This document shows positions 13,027 through 13,222 of a stretch of 13,222 bases of DNA, one piece after another. Location: NCBI GenBank assembly GCA_964459445.1, contig CAYWMP010000165.1:1-13222 (forward strand), in the 5' to 3' direction. Numbering within the stretch: position 1 is the stretch's first letter; each line of letters begins with the position of its first letter. The notes beneath the pieces are model-generated. The model did not search any database. It was not told the DNA's origin and saw only the letters and a list, made by a program, of their open reading frames with translations. Position numbers and translations under genes: made by a program. This DNA comes from CAYWMP01 sp964459445. GTDB taxonomy: Bacteria > Desulfobacterota > DSM-4660 > Desulfatiglandales > HGW-15.

Positions 13027-13068
13027 GAATATCGAATATCGAACAAGGAATAATGAATGCCGAAGAAA
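13027..13068 (+). repeat. Heptamer array, word GAATATC (6 units)
   Basis: Six abutting 7-nt units all begin with GAA (first two GAATATC GAATATC), starting 13 nt after the dehydrogenase stop. Same architecture as the 5976-6010 and 1922-1964 arrays, with a different word. Confidence 0.7.
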
Positions 13069-13222
13069 TGTAATACATTTGACCTTCCTTACTTCTGGCT
13101 GGTAAAAACCCCGAACCTGTTTGATGAGTATCAAAACTGCGAGACAAGAGAGTCATAAAACTTCATAACCGAAGTTCATGCATTTTGAAAAATAATTCTG
13201 TAATATCAACCAGTTAATTTTT
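13069..13222. other. Terminal AT-rich stretch without a recognised gene
   Basis: After the GAATATC array I find no plausible coding frame. A 6-bp hairpin AACTTC/GAAGTT (13159-13164 with 13171-13176) is present but lacks a T-run. The window ends before any next gene. Confidence 0.5.

Noticed and set aside
13159..13176. Terminator for the dehydrogenase gene
   Set aside because: The 6-bp AACTTC/GAAGTT stem is about 150 nt past the stop and has no T-run.

Overview
The window reads as a stretch of an anaerobic, probably sulfate-reducing bacterium of the Desulfobacterota. This is inferred from gene content: ATP-dependent aryl-CoA reductase ATPases, low-potential ferredoxin, a multi-cluster Fe-S flavoprotein, an iron-sulfur-type flavodoxin-fold protein and oxygen-sensitive cofactors throughout. 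No rRNA, tRNA, transposase or CRISPR array was found.

Plus-strand block 84-9210 looks like one aromatic (aryl-CoA) degradation module. It opens with two different BadF/BadG/BcrA/BcrD-family ATPases. One is BzdP/BcrD-like with a DVGAEEGRA phosphate loop; the other is BzdQ/BcrA-like with DVGGQDIK. Together they form the electron-activating half of a class I benzoyl-CoA-reductase-type enzyme. The substrate-binding halves (BzdN/BzdO or BcrC/BcrB type) are not in the window and probably lie upstream. Next come a 2[4Fe-4S] Alvin-type ferredoxin and an 840-residue NuoG-like/GltD-like fusion flavoprotein, the likely route from NAD(P)H to ferredoxin to reductase. After these follow an SDR dehydrogenase, a metallo-beta-lactamase-fold hydrolase, a phenylacetate-CoA-ligase-family enzyme, a 58-residue helical protein and an Fe-S-type NAD(P)H:FMN oxidoreductase. 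The gene order P-Q-M-(V) resembles the bzd operon of Azoarcus. The true substrate (benzoate, a fused-ring acid or another aromatic acid) cannot be read from this window.

Minus-strand gene 9238-10869 encodes a HEAT-repeat protein with a C-terminal response-regulator receiver domain. It converges on the catabolic block. It is divergent from a plus-strand pair: a GNAT acetyltransferase with a structured leader (start 11183) and a 2-hydroxyacid dehydrogenase that strikingly resembles plant peroxisomal hydroxypyruvate reductase (start TTG 11850).

The most unusual non-coding feature is that many spacers carry a short tandem array of period 7 (sometimes 8). The word differs from spacer to spacer: GTTCAAC, ATAACAG, ACATGATN (8), CCAACACT (8), GTTGCTC, GAATATC. 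These arrays also create false upstream start codons for two genes, so I moved those starts downstream. A second notable non-coding block is the run of perfect or near-perfect hairpins at 2378-2531, between the ferredoxin and the flavoprotein.
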